A stretch of 46,819 bases of DNA from positions 1 through 46,819 of the forward strand of contig DASUFF010000095.1 in assembly GCA_036274695.1 (NCBI GenBank). Direction: 5' to 3'. Position numbers and translations under genes: made by a program. Shown piece after piece: positions 32,774 to 39,228 of the stretch (position 1 is the first letter of the stretch; the number at the start of each line of letters is the position of its first letter). The DNA comes from DASUFF01 sp036274695. GTDB lineage: Bacteria; UBA10199; JACPAL01; GCA-016699445. Under the pieces are notes generated by a model, which saw only the letters and a list, made by a program, of their open reading frames with translations, was not told the DNA's origin and ran no database searches.

Positions 32774-34257
32774 TTCATCAGCCCCCGCAAAATTTCCTGG
32801 TCGCTGAAATACGTCTTCGTCTTGCCGACGATCTGATAGTCCTCGTGACCCTTGCCCGCGACGAGGACGAAGTCGCCGCGCTTGGCAAGCGAGACGGCTT
32901 TTTTAATCGCCTCTTCCCGCGACACGATCCGGTGGATGCGGTCGTCTGGCAGCTTCGCGTCTTTCAGGCCCGGCAGGATTTCGTCGATGATCGCCTCCGG
33001 CGATTCGGTCCGGGGATTGTCGGAGGTGACGACGACGACGTCCGAAAAGCGCCCGGCCTCCCGCCCCATGATCGGCCGTTTCGTGCGGTCCCTGTCCCCG
33101 CCGCAGCCGAAGACGGTGATCAGGCGCGCGCCCTTCTTGGACGCGAACTCTTTGAGCGTCATGCACACGCGCGCCACCGCGTCGGGCGTGTGCGCGTAGT
33201 CGACGAAGACGTGCAGGCCCTTCTTGTTGGCGATCCGCTCCAGACGCCCCGGAACGTTGGCCAGCGCGGCGACGCCCTTGGAGATCGCTCCGGACTCGAC
33301 GCCCAGCCCCCGTGCCGTTCCCACGGCGACCAGGATGTTCTGGAGATTGTGCAATCCGATGAGAGGCGACTTGATCGGGAGGGAGACCCCGCCGGCGTCG
33401 ATGTCCGCTTCGATCCCCTCTTCGCTCATTTCGTATTTTTTGCAGTAGAGGTCCGCCGGCCCGTCGATGGAGAGCTTCACCGGGGCCAAAGCGCCTTTCA
33501 AGCCTTCGGCGAGCTTCTTGCCGCGCGGATCGTCCACGTTCACGACCGCCGTCCGCGACGTCTTGCGGCTGGCCTTGAGGAATTTCGTAAACAGGCTCTT
33601 CTTCGCGGCGAAGTATTCCTCCAGGCTGCGGTGGTAGTCCAAGTGGTCCTGCGTCAGGTTGGTGAAGGCGGCCACGTCCAGGTGCACCCCGCGCACGCGT
33701 TCCATCGCCAGAGCGTGTGAGGAGATCTCCATGACCACGTCGGTGACGCCGGCCTCCAGCATCCTGGCGAAGAGAGCCTGGAGATCCACGGACTCGGGCG
33801 TGGTGTGCGGCGCGGCGAAGATCTGGGCGCCGTATCGGTAATTCACGGTGCCGAGCACGGCGGGACTGCGGCCGGCCGCCTTCAGGATGGATTCCACCAG
33901 ATAGGTCACGCTCGTCTTTCCGTTGGTTCCGGTGACGCCGGCCACGCGCATCGCGAGGGTCGGTTCGCCGTAGAAACGCGCCGACAGGTCGGCCAGGGCC
34001 GCGCGCGGGTCGGCGACGACGAATTGAGGGACTTGGGCGCCGGTGTCCCGGGAGACCACCACCGCCGCGGCGCCGCGCTTGACGGCGTCCGGCACGAAGT
34101 CGTGCCCGTCCTGCGCCTCGCCCGGGATCGCCACGAAGAGGAAGTCCTTCTCCACGCGCCGCGAATCCTGCGTCAGCCCCTGCACATCCAATTTCCGGCG
34201 CGAGGGCCGCACGACGCGGCGGACGGCGATGTCTTTCATGAGTTCGTTCAGCATCAT
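32770..34257 (-). CDS. murE: UDP-N-acetylmuramoylalanyl-D-glutamate--2,6-diaminopimelate ligase
   Basis: MurE adds the third residue of the stem peptide. The motif TSDNPRTESP contains the DNPR sequence diagnostic of meso-diaminopimelate-adding enzymes rather than lysine-adding ones, so the wall is of the Gram-negative DAP type. Other motifs are LTQDSRRVEKDFLFVAIPG, the ATP loop GVTGTNGKTSVTYL, FTNLTQDHLDYH and VDYAHTPDAVARV. The start is taken at ATG 34257, which shares one base with the ftsI stop (TGATG) and gives 495 residues; an in-frame start nine codons upstream would lie inside ftsI. Confidence 0.96.
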   Translation of the reverse strand: MMLNELMKDIAVRRVVRPSRRKLDVQGLTQDSRRVEKDFLFVAIPGEAQDGHDFVPDAVKRGAAAVVVSRDTGAQVPQFVVADPRAALADLSARFYGEPTLAMRVAGVTGTNGKTSVTYLVESILKAAGRSPAVLGTVNYRYGAQIFAAPHTTPESVDLQALFARMLEAGVTDVVMEISSHALAMERVRGVHLDVAAFTNLTQDHLDYHRSLEEYFAAKKSLFTKFLKASRKTSRTAVVNVDDPRGKKLAEGLKGALAPVKLSIDGPADLYCKKYEMSEEGIEADIDAGGVSLPIKSPLIGLHNLQNILVAVGTARGLGVESGAISKGVAALANVPGRLERIANKKGLHVFVDYAHTPDAVARVCMTLKEFASKKGARLITVFGCGGDRDRTKRPIMGREAGRFSDVVVVTSDNPRTESPEAIIDEILPGLKDAKLPDDRIHRIVSREEAIKKAVSLAKRGDFVLVAGKGHEDYQIVGKTKTYFSDQEILRGLMK

Positions 34258-36344
34258 CAATCTGCCCTGAAAACGATTTTGCACTCCTTGCCCACCACGC
34301 TCCCCGGCGCAGGCACCTGCGACTGCGCGACGCCCGACCCCACCACCTGGCAGGGAAGTTTGCGTTCATCCAAGATGGCCAGCACCTTGCGCTTGGAAAG
34401 ACCCCGGAAGTCGGGAACCGAGCGCGGGGCGCCGCCCGCCGCGTCGAAAACCGGGGCGGCGATCAGACCCGCCTGAACCAAAGTCTTCTCCGCCAGATTC
34501 CCCAGCTTCTCCTTCGCTTCGGCGATGCCCGTGACCTTCTCCTTGGAGGCCGCCGTCTTCGACGGTTTTTTGGGCGCCTCTGCCTTGGCGACCGCCGGCA
34601 TCTCCTCGGGCTTTTCCGGCGGGACGCCCAAGTCGGCCAAAGCCGTCCACGCGATCTCGCGGAAGACCGGCGCGGCGACCAACCCGCCGTAGATCTCGCC
34701 CTTCGGCTCGTCCACCATCACCAGCACCACGAGCCTCGGATTCTCCGCGGGCACCATCCCCACGAAGGAGCTCACGTACTTGTCGTGGGAATACCTCCCA
34801 CCGACGACCTTCTGCGCGGTGCCCGTCTTCCCCGCCACCGTGTAGCCCGGTAAGGCCGCGCGCGTGGCAGTGCCGCCCTCCTCCGTCACGCCCTTCATGA
34901 TGTCCTTGATGAGATTTGCCGTCGGCGCACTCAAGACGCGCCCGACCTCTTCGGGGCCGTTCGACTGCAGAACGTTGCCGTCGGTATCGGTGACGTTGGC
35001 GACGATGTAGGGCTTCATCCGCACGCCGCCGTTGGCAATAGTGGCATAGGCTGAAGCCAGTTGTAGCGGGGTAACGCGGATGCCCTGGCCGAAGGAAATG
35101 TTGGCGAAGTCGATCTCCATCCAGTTCTTGGGCTGGCGCAGCAGACCGGCGACCTCTCCGGGATAGTCGATGCCGCTTTTCTTTCCGAACCCGAATTTTT
35201 CGACGATCTCGGAGTAAGCCTTCTTTCCCAGCTTTTTGCCGACCTTATAAATGCCGATGTTCGACGACACCTTGATGATCTGGCGCACGGAGAGCATGCC
35301 GTACTTCTCGTGGTCGTGGATCGTGTACTCGCCGATCTTGAGGTTCCCGCCCTCGCAGAAGAACTTGTCGTCGGGGCCCACCGCGCCCTTTTCCAGGGCC
35401 GCCGCCGCCATGATGGGCTTGAACGTCGAGCCGGGCTCGAAACTGTCGGTGACGGCGATGTTCCGCCACAGGCCCAAGGCGTAGGACTGGTAGTTGTTCG
35501 GGTTGAAGCTCGGGTAGGACGCCATCGCCATCACCGCCCCGGTCTTGGGGTCGAGGACGATGGCCGTGCAGGACTTGGCGTCGTACTTGTCGCAGGTCTG
35601 GTTCAGCTCGCGCTCGGCGGCGTACTGGATGTTCTTGTGGAGGGTCAGGTGCAGGTGATGCGGCTCCTGCGCGTCCTTGCCCGAGGCCGGGCTCAAAGTT
35701 TCCAAGGTCTCGAACATCCGGCCGCGCGCGTCGCGGAAGGCCGTCGAGGCCTCGGCGACACCCTGCAGATCGTGGTCGTAGAAGAGCTCAATGCCACTCA
35801 AACCCTCGTTGTCCTGGCCGACGGCGCCCAGGATCTGGCTCGCCACCTCCCGGTTCGGATAATAGCGCTTGGACCCCTTCACCAACTCGACGCCGTCCAG
35901 GTTCAACTCCTTCTCCATCGCCTCTACCGCGTCCTTTTCGCGGGGACTCAGGAACTTCTTCACCCAAATGTACTTCTTCTCCGACTTCAGCTTCAGCCCG
36001 ATCTCCTTGGCCGGCATCTTGAGCGCCGAGGAGAGCTTTGCCTCGAGGGCCCGCTTGTCCCGCACCTTGCCTGGGCGCGCCGCGAGCGAATAGGACGGCA
36101 CGCTCACGGCGAGCTCGTTCTCCGAGGCGTCGTAGATGTTTCCGCGCGGCGGGGCCTCCGCGATCTTGGTGCGATACTGGCTCTTGGCGATGCGCTCGAG
36201 CTTCGGGTCATGGGAGAGATGCAGATAGAGGCAGCGGTAAAGAAGGGCGGAAAAACCGAAAAGAAAAAAAAGTCCGATCAACGCGATGCGCTTTTTCTTG
36301 GAACGCGTCCCTCCGTCGTTGGCGAAGACTTTCTTTTTTTTCAT
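34257..36344 (-). CDS. ftsI: septal peptidoglycan transpeptidase FtsI (PBP3 type) with PASTA domain
   Basis: FtsI cross-links septal peptidoglycan in the periplasm. The 695-residue protein has a Lys-rich cytoplasmic start, one transmembrane helix (IALIGLFFLFGFSALLY, about 20-36), a dimerisation domain starting EAPPRGNIYDASENELA, and the transpeptidase domain with active-site serine 306 in GSTFKP, the SSN triad at 360-362 and KTGTAQ from residue 506. A Lys/Ala/Glu-rich linker leads to a single PASTA domain at the C-terminus (SVPDFRGLSKRKV...). PASTA-bearing FtsI proteins are known mainly from Gram-positives but also from deltaproteobacterial lineages. It overlaps ftsL by four bases. Confidence 0.96.
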   Translation of the reverse strand: MKKKKVFANDGGTRSKKKRIALIGLFFLFGFSALLYRCLYLHLSHDPKLERIAKSQYRTKIAEAPPRGNIYDASENELAVSVPSYSLAARPGKVRDKRALEAKLSSALKMPAKEIGLKLKSEKKYIWVKKFLSPREKDAVEAMEKELNLDGVELVKGSKRYYPNREVASQILGAVGQDNEGLSGIELFYDHDLQGVAEASTAFRDARGRMFETLETLSPASGKDAQEPHHLHLTLHKNIQYAAERELNQTCDKYDAKSCTAIVLDPKTGAVMAMASYPSFNPNNYQSYALGLWRNIAVTDSFEPGSTFKPIMAAAALEKGAVGPDDKFFCEGGNLKIGEYTIHDHEKYGMLSVRQIIKVSSNIGIYKVGKKLGKKAYSEIVEKFGFGKKSGIDYPGEVAGLLRQPKNWMEIDFANISFGQGIRVTPLQLASAYATIANGGVRMKPYIVANVTDTDGNVLQSNGPEEVGRVLSAPTANLIKDIMKGVTEEGGTATRAALPGYTVAGKTGTAQKVVGGRYSHDKYVSSFVGMVPAENPRLVVLVMVDEPKGEIYGGLVAAPVFREIAWTALADLGVPPEKPEEMPAVAKAEAPKKPSKTAASKEKVTGIAEAKEKLGNLAEKTLVQAGLIAAPVFDAAGGAPRSVPDFRGLSKRKVLAILDERKLPCQVVGSGVAQSQVPAPGSVVGKECKIVFRAD

Positions 36345-36697
36345 TCCTTCAAGTTTTCTTTCTTCAAAAAGACGATTTGGTTTTCGACGGGACGTTGAAG
36401 GCCCATCTGCTTCGCAATCTGGGCCATGCGCTGGGGCGACTTGAGCGTCGCCGATTCGACGAGCAGCGAACGGTTCGCCTCCTTCAGGCGGTCCCGCTGT
36501 TCCTCCAGCTTGCGGAGGCGGTAGCCGCTCTCGACGACCTGCACCCGCGTCCAGACGTAGCCGAGGCTAAACAGGAAGATGACGGAGACGTAGACGGCCA
36601 TGGTCTTCAGCAGCCGCCGCATCTTCAGGCTTTGAGACACGGCCATGCCGCGCTTTCTAATCCGCGTCTGCGGCATCAAAACCGTTCCCGCTTTCAC
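36341..36697 (-). CDS. ftsL: cell division protein FtsL
   Basis: FtsL is a small bitopic membrane protein that forms the FtsQLB complex. The 118-residue protein has a basic N-terminal cytoplasmic segment, one transmembrane helix (MAVYVSVIFLFSLGYVW, about 33-49) and a periplasmic leucine-zipper-like coiled coil (YRLRKLEEQRDRLKEANRS). It then ends in an MGLQRPVENQIVFLKK segment typical of FtsL. Sequence conservation is low; the call rests on topology and on its position between rsmH and ftsI, each overlapped by four bases. Confidence 0.9.
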   Translation of the reverse strand: MKAGTVLMPQTRIRKRGMAVSQSLKMRRLLKTMAVYVSVIFLFSLGYVWTRVQVVESGYRLRKLEEQRDRLKEANRSLLVESATLKSPQRMAQIAKQMGLQRPVENQIVFLKKENLKE

Positions 36698-37587
36698 GCG
36701 GCCACCCCCGTGTATTCTGCAACCCTGAGCTTCGCGGAACGCGACCGGGGATTTTCCCTCACCTCATCCTCCGACGGCACGACCGGCTTCTTCGTCAGCT
36801 TTTTCCAGATCCCCGCGCGCTCGCCCTCGGCGAAGGCCACTTTCACGCGGCGGTCTTCCAGCGAGTGATAGGAGATCACCGCCATCCGCCCGCCCGGTTT
36901 AAGAATGCTCGGCGCCATTTTCAGAACGCGCTCCAGCCTTTCGAGCTCGCGGTTGACGGCGATTCGAAGCGCTTGGAACGTCCTCGTCGCCGGATGGATC
37001 CTCTTGGGCCACGCGCCTCGCGGAACGGCGCGGGCGACGATTGCCGCCAGTCGCGCCGTCGTTTCGATCGTCTCTTGTCTCCGCACATGGATGACCTCCC
37101 GCGCGATCCTTCGCGCAAAACGCTCCTCCCCGAACTCCTTCAAGACCGTTTCCAGCTCCTTCTCCGGAACCCGCTCCAGGTATTCCGCCGCCGTCTCCCC
37201 GGCCGAAGCATCCATCCTCATGTCCAGCGGACCGTCCTTCGCGAAGCTGAAACCGCGTCCGCCCTCGTCGAACTGAAGGGAGGAAACGCCCAAATCCAGG
37301 AGAAGTCCGTCCGCCTTGAGTCCGCCCTTCGCTTCGTCGTCCAGCCATTCGTCGAACGCCCCGTGATGGAGGACGACCCGCGCGTCTCCCCCAAGACGCT
37401 CACGGGCTTTTTCCAAAATCTCCGAATCCCGGTCGATCCCGATCAGCCGGCCCTCCGCCCCCAGGCGCTTGAGGATCTCCGCTGCGTGGCCTCCGGCGCC
37501 GAGCGTCCCGTCGATGTAGAGGCCGTCGTCCTTCGTCACCAGCAGATCGACGGCTTCCTTCAGGAGGACGGGACGGTGAATCATCAT
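36694..37587 (-). CDS. rsmH: 16S rRNA (cytosine(1402)-N(4))-methyltransferase RsmH
   Basis: RsmH methylates N4 of C1402 in the decoding centre of 16S rRNA. The 297-residue protein begins HRPVLLKEAVDLL and has the SAM-binding motif YIDGTLGAGGHAAEILKR, then LLLDLGVSSLQFDEGGRGFSF with the adjacent DMRMD, and at the end ISYHSLEDRRVK; all are hallmarks of the family. Two consecutive ATG codons (37587 and 37584) are possible starts. The region just upstream can fold into hairpins and has no ribosome-binding site at normal distance; see the separate entry. Confidence 0.96.
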   Translation of the reverse strand: MMIHRPVLLKEAVDLLVTKDDGLYIDGTLGAGGHAAEILKRLGAEGRLIGIDRDSEILEKARERLGGDARVVLHHGAFDEWLDDEAKGGLKADGLLLDLGVSSLQFDEGGRGFSFAKDGPLDMRMDASAGETAAEYLERVPEKELETVLKEFGEERFARRIAREVIHVRRQETIETTARLAAIVARAVPRGAWPKRIHPATRTFQALRIAVNRELERLERVLKMAPSILKPGGRMAVISYHSLEDRRVKVAFAEGERAGIWKKLTKKPVVPSEDEVRENPRSRSAKLRVAEYTGVAA

Positions 37588-37588
37588 A

Positions 37589-37664
37589 GGGGCTCGCGTC
37601 GCCCCCTCCGCCGGCCAAGCCGTCGGAGCCTCCCCCTCAACGCACCTTCGGTGCTGGTTGGGGG
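37589..37664 (-). repeat. two hairpins in the STAS gene-rsmH spacer
   Basis: Right after the STAS stop is a long imperfect hairpin (37632-37664: CCCCC-T-CAAC-GCACC, loop TTC, GGTGC-TG-GTTG-GGGG, read on +). A second hairpin with arms GGGGC (37589-37593) and GCCCC (37601-37605) ends two bases before the rsmH ATG. On the coding strand a GGAGGGGG purine run ends about 17 bases before the ATG; folding of the small hairpin would bring it close to the start codon. Neither hairpin is followed by a T-run. Confidence 0.55.
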
Positions 37665-37666
37665 AT

Positions 37667-38023
37667 TCAGTGCAAACGCCCTGGTCGCATCAGCGGATTT
37701 TGAAAACTTAAAACAGCGTCCGCGACCGAATCGTAGGTCTCGAAACGCCGATCCATTCCCGTAATCTTCAAGATCTGGCGGTTGTAGGGGCTCACGTTCG
37801 CCAGCTTGATGCCGCCCGCGCGCACGTTGGACGCCTCCGCCAAGCCCCACAATTCTCCCAAGACTCCGTAGTGGATGTGGTCCACCTGCGAGAGATCGAT
37901 GACGATCTTGCTGAAGTCGGACCGGATGGAGTTGCGGATCCTTTCGACCAGCTCGCGGCCGTCCGCGCGCGTCAACTCGCCGGACGGATTGAAGACGGAG
38001 ACATCCTCAACATAAAAAGTCAT
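37667..38023 (-). CDS. STAS-domain protein (anti-sigma-factor-antagonist-like)
   Basis: The ATG at 38023 gives a 118-residue single STAS domain (TFYVEDVSVFNPSGELTRAD, then IVIDLSQVDHIHYGVLGEL, then AGGIKLANVSPYNRQILKITG). STAS domains of this size include SpoIIAA-type anti-sigma factor antagonists, which are switched by phosphorylation of a Ser/Thr in a D-S-S/T-G motif. Here that position reads HIHYG, so no phosphorylatable serine is visible and the classic switch is unlikely. It lies between mraZ and rsmH, a position where no such gene is usually found. No good ribosome-binding site precedes the ATG; the frame stays open upstream to a GTG at 38089 through repeat sequence. Confidence 0.82.
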   Translation of the reverse strand: MTFYVEDVSVFNPSGELTRADGRELVERIRNSIRSDFSKIVIDLSQVDHIHYGVLGELWGLAEASNVRAGGIKLANVSPYNRQILKITGMDRRFETYDSVADAVLSFQNPLMRPGRLH

Positions 38024-38030
38024 AATAGCC

Positions 38031-38118
38031 GGGGGAGATACCGCTCTCCCCCCGTCCCCCATCCGTTCATTCGAGAATGCATCGTTCACTCCGCCGGCAA
38101 AGCCGGCTCTGCTCGCTA
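38031..38118 (-). repeat. dcw spacer repeat, copy A (mraZ-STAS gene)
   Basis: On the minus strand the element begins at the mraZ stop codon (TAGCGAGCAGAG, from 38118). It continues with a hairpin (GCCGGC-AAA-GCCGGC read on +, 38093-38107) and ends in a second hairpin with 8-bp arms GGGGGAGA (38031-38038) and TCTCCCCC (38045-38052), about eight bases before the STAS ATG. It shares an identical 18-bp block (38037-38054) and the TAGCGAGC start with copy B at 30200-30298. Confidence 0.75.
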
Positions 38119-38556
38119 GAGTCCCAAGTCAGCAAGTTTCTCGCCGATTGACGAAAGATCGCGTTCAGCTTGCTCAAATACTTTTTGCCATTTTTCTTTG
38201 GCCCAAATTTCAAAGCGGTTGGTCATGCCGACGATGACGACGTCCTGGTTCAAGTCGGCGTACTTCCGCAGCGTCCCGGGGATGATGATGCGGCCGTTGG
38301 GATCCACGGGGCATTCGGACGCGGCGGAGATGAAGAAGCGCTGCAAGGCCTTCACCTCCGGCTTGAATTGCGGAAGCGCGGCCACCTTGTCCTCGACCGC
38401 CTTCCACTCGCGGACCGGATAGGCCCAGAGGCATTGGTCGAAGTTGGTGAGGATCAAACGCTCGTCGTAATTCGAGGCGAGGATCTCCCGAAACTTGGAG
38501 GGAATCGACAGACGCCCCTTCGGATCGATGGTGTGTTCGTATCTCCCGCGAAACAC
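38116..38556 (-). CDS. mraZ: transcriptional regulator MraZ
   Basis: MraZ is the first gene of many dcw clusters and, in E. coli, represses its own promoter by binding spaced TGGG repeats. The 146-residue protein has the two SpoVT-AbrB-type halves expected: FRGRYEHTIDPKGRLSIPSKFRE at the start (residues 2-24, given here in two parts, FRGRYEHTIDPKG and RLSIPSKFRE) and ECPVDPNGRIIIPGTLR in the middle. Translation starts at GTG 38556, preceded at good spacing by AAGGGG. The TAG stop is the first codon of repeat copy A. Confidence 0.96.
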   Translation of the reverse strand: MFRGRYEHTIDPKGRLSIPSKFREILASNYDERLILTNFDQCLWAYPVREWKAVEDKVAALPQFKPEVKALQRFFISAASECPVDPNGRIIIPGTLRKYADLNQDVVIVGMTNRFEIWAKEKWQKVFEQAERDLSSIGEKLADLGL

Positions 38557-38570
38557 AGATAACCCCTTTA

Positions 38571-38612
38571 TGGAACTTTATGGGATTATATGGAACATCC
38601 CGGGGATGTCAA
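38571..38612 (-). promoter_or_regulatory. dcw promoter with overlapping MraZ box
   Basis: On the minus strand a consensus -35 TTGACA (38612-38607) and a consensus -10 TATAAT (38590-38585) are separated by 16 bp, placing the transcription start near 38577. On the plus strand TGGAA (38571), TGGGA (38581) and TGGAA (38591), with a weaker CGGGG at 38601, repeat every 10 bp, matching the known MraZ operator layout of TGGGN units with 5-bp spacers. The array covers the -10, so MraZ binding should block the promoter (autorepression). Confidence 0.85.
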
Positions 38613-38769
38613 CGGGATTTTCGGGCTAATCTATTGAAAATTCAGGAGAATTTTGAATTCTTATTCACACCCTGTGGATACATAAATTATGCTTAAATAT
38701 AGATAGATTAATATAAATTCCAAAGAAATATCTTAGGAATCCAAAGTAACTATTTAATTTAAAAGGATA
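38613..38769. other. AT-rich island with a convergent pair of DnaA-like boxes
   Basis: This spacer between the ferredoxin gene end and the dcw promoter is strongly AT-rich in a GC-rich window. TTATTCACA (38661-38669) and TGTGGATAC (38673-38681, reverse complement GTATCCACA) face each other three bases apart; each differs from the TTATCCACA consensus at one position. Other content: GAATTTTGAATTC-like dyad at about 38649-38660 and two copies of TCCAAAG farther down. It may act as an UP element, a DnaA target or part of a replication-related site. Confidence 0.5.
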
Positions 38770-39129
38770 TTACAGAACGCCGTCACGGTAGGGTTGGGGG
38801 ATGATCCCGTCCAGAGGCTTTGCAGACTCGATTTCCTCGGGCGTGAGTTTGTAGACGTGAATGGCGTCGTAAGGGCAGTTTTGCTCGCACAGCTTGCAGC
38901 CGATGCAGGTTTCGATGTCGACGTGGACCAACTGCAACGTTCCTTCCGCCTTTTCTCCGCCTTGCATCGTGAGACAGGACGGCACCGGACACCAATGAAC
39001 GCAGTATTCGCAACCCACGCACGCATCGCGTTCCACGAGCGCCTTCATTTTTGGCTTGGCGGGCTTCGCGGGAGCGGCGGGCTTGGGGGCCTCTGCTGGC
39101 GCGGTCTGGCTGGCAGTCGTCTCTTCCAT
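38770..39129 (-). CDS. ferredoxin with two [4Fe-4S] clusters
   Basis: The ATG at 39129 gives 119 residues. An Ala/Pro/Lys-rich N-terminal segment (about 1-30) precedes two complete cluster motifs: CVGCEYCVHWCP (Cys37, 40, 43, 47) and CIGCKLCEQNCP (Cys75, 78, 81, 85). An insertion of about 27 residues with an extra Cys52 separates the motifs. The C-terminus (HVYKLTPEEIESAKP...) is extended. It should carry electrons between soluble oxidoreductases; the partner is not evident. No ribosome-binding site precedes the ATG, and the promoter sits immediately upstream. An internal ATG at codon 28 is a possible alternative start. Confidence 0.88.
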   Translation of the reverse strand: MEETTASQTAPAEAPKPAAPAKPAKPKMKALVERDACVGCEYCVHWCPVPSCLTMQGGEKAEGTLQLVHVDIETCIGCKLCEQNCPYDAIHVYKLTPEEIESAKPLDGIIPQPYRDGVL

Positions 39130-39136
39130 GCAACCA

Positions 39137-39165
39137 ACTGTAGAGAATGGTTCGTTCCGTGTCAA
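39137..39165 (-). promoter_or_regulatory. ferredoxin promoter, probably giving a leaderless mRNA
   Basis: On the minus strand TTGACA (39165-39160) and TACAGT (39142-39137) are separated by exactly 17 bp. The A of the ATG (39129) is eight bases beyond the end of the -10, where transcription normally starts. There is no Shine-Dalgarno between them. Confidence 0.6.
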
Positions 39166-39170
39166 TCACG

Positions 39171-39206
39171 ACAAAGCCCCCGGCCGCTCTTGGCGGACCG
39201 GGGGCT
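39171..39206 (-). terminator. intrinsic terminator downstream of the OmpA-like gene
   Basis: On the minus strand, about 23 bp after the stop of the OmpA-family gene, AGCCCCCGG and CCGGGGGCT arms (39206-39175) form a long GC-rich hairpin with the inner CCGC/GCGG pairing, followed by TTTGT. The T-run is short, but position and stem strength make a terminator likely. It separates the surface-protein block from the ferredoxin gene. Confidence 0.7.
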
Positions 39207-39228
39207 CGTCGAAAGCTAATCGCTTTTT

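Noticed and set aside
37584..37790. GTAGGGGC/TAGGGGC arms near rsmH and in the STAS gene as further copies of the 28-bp palindrome
   Set aside because: Only 7-8 bases match, the other arm is absent, and matches of this length are expected by chance.
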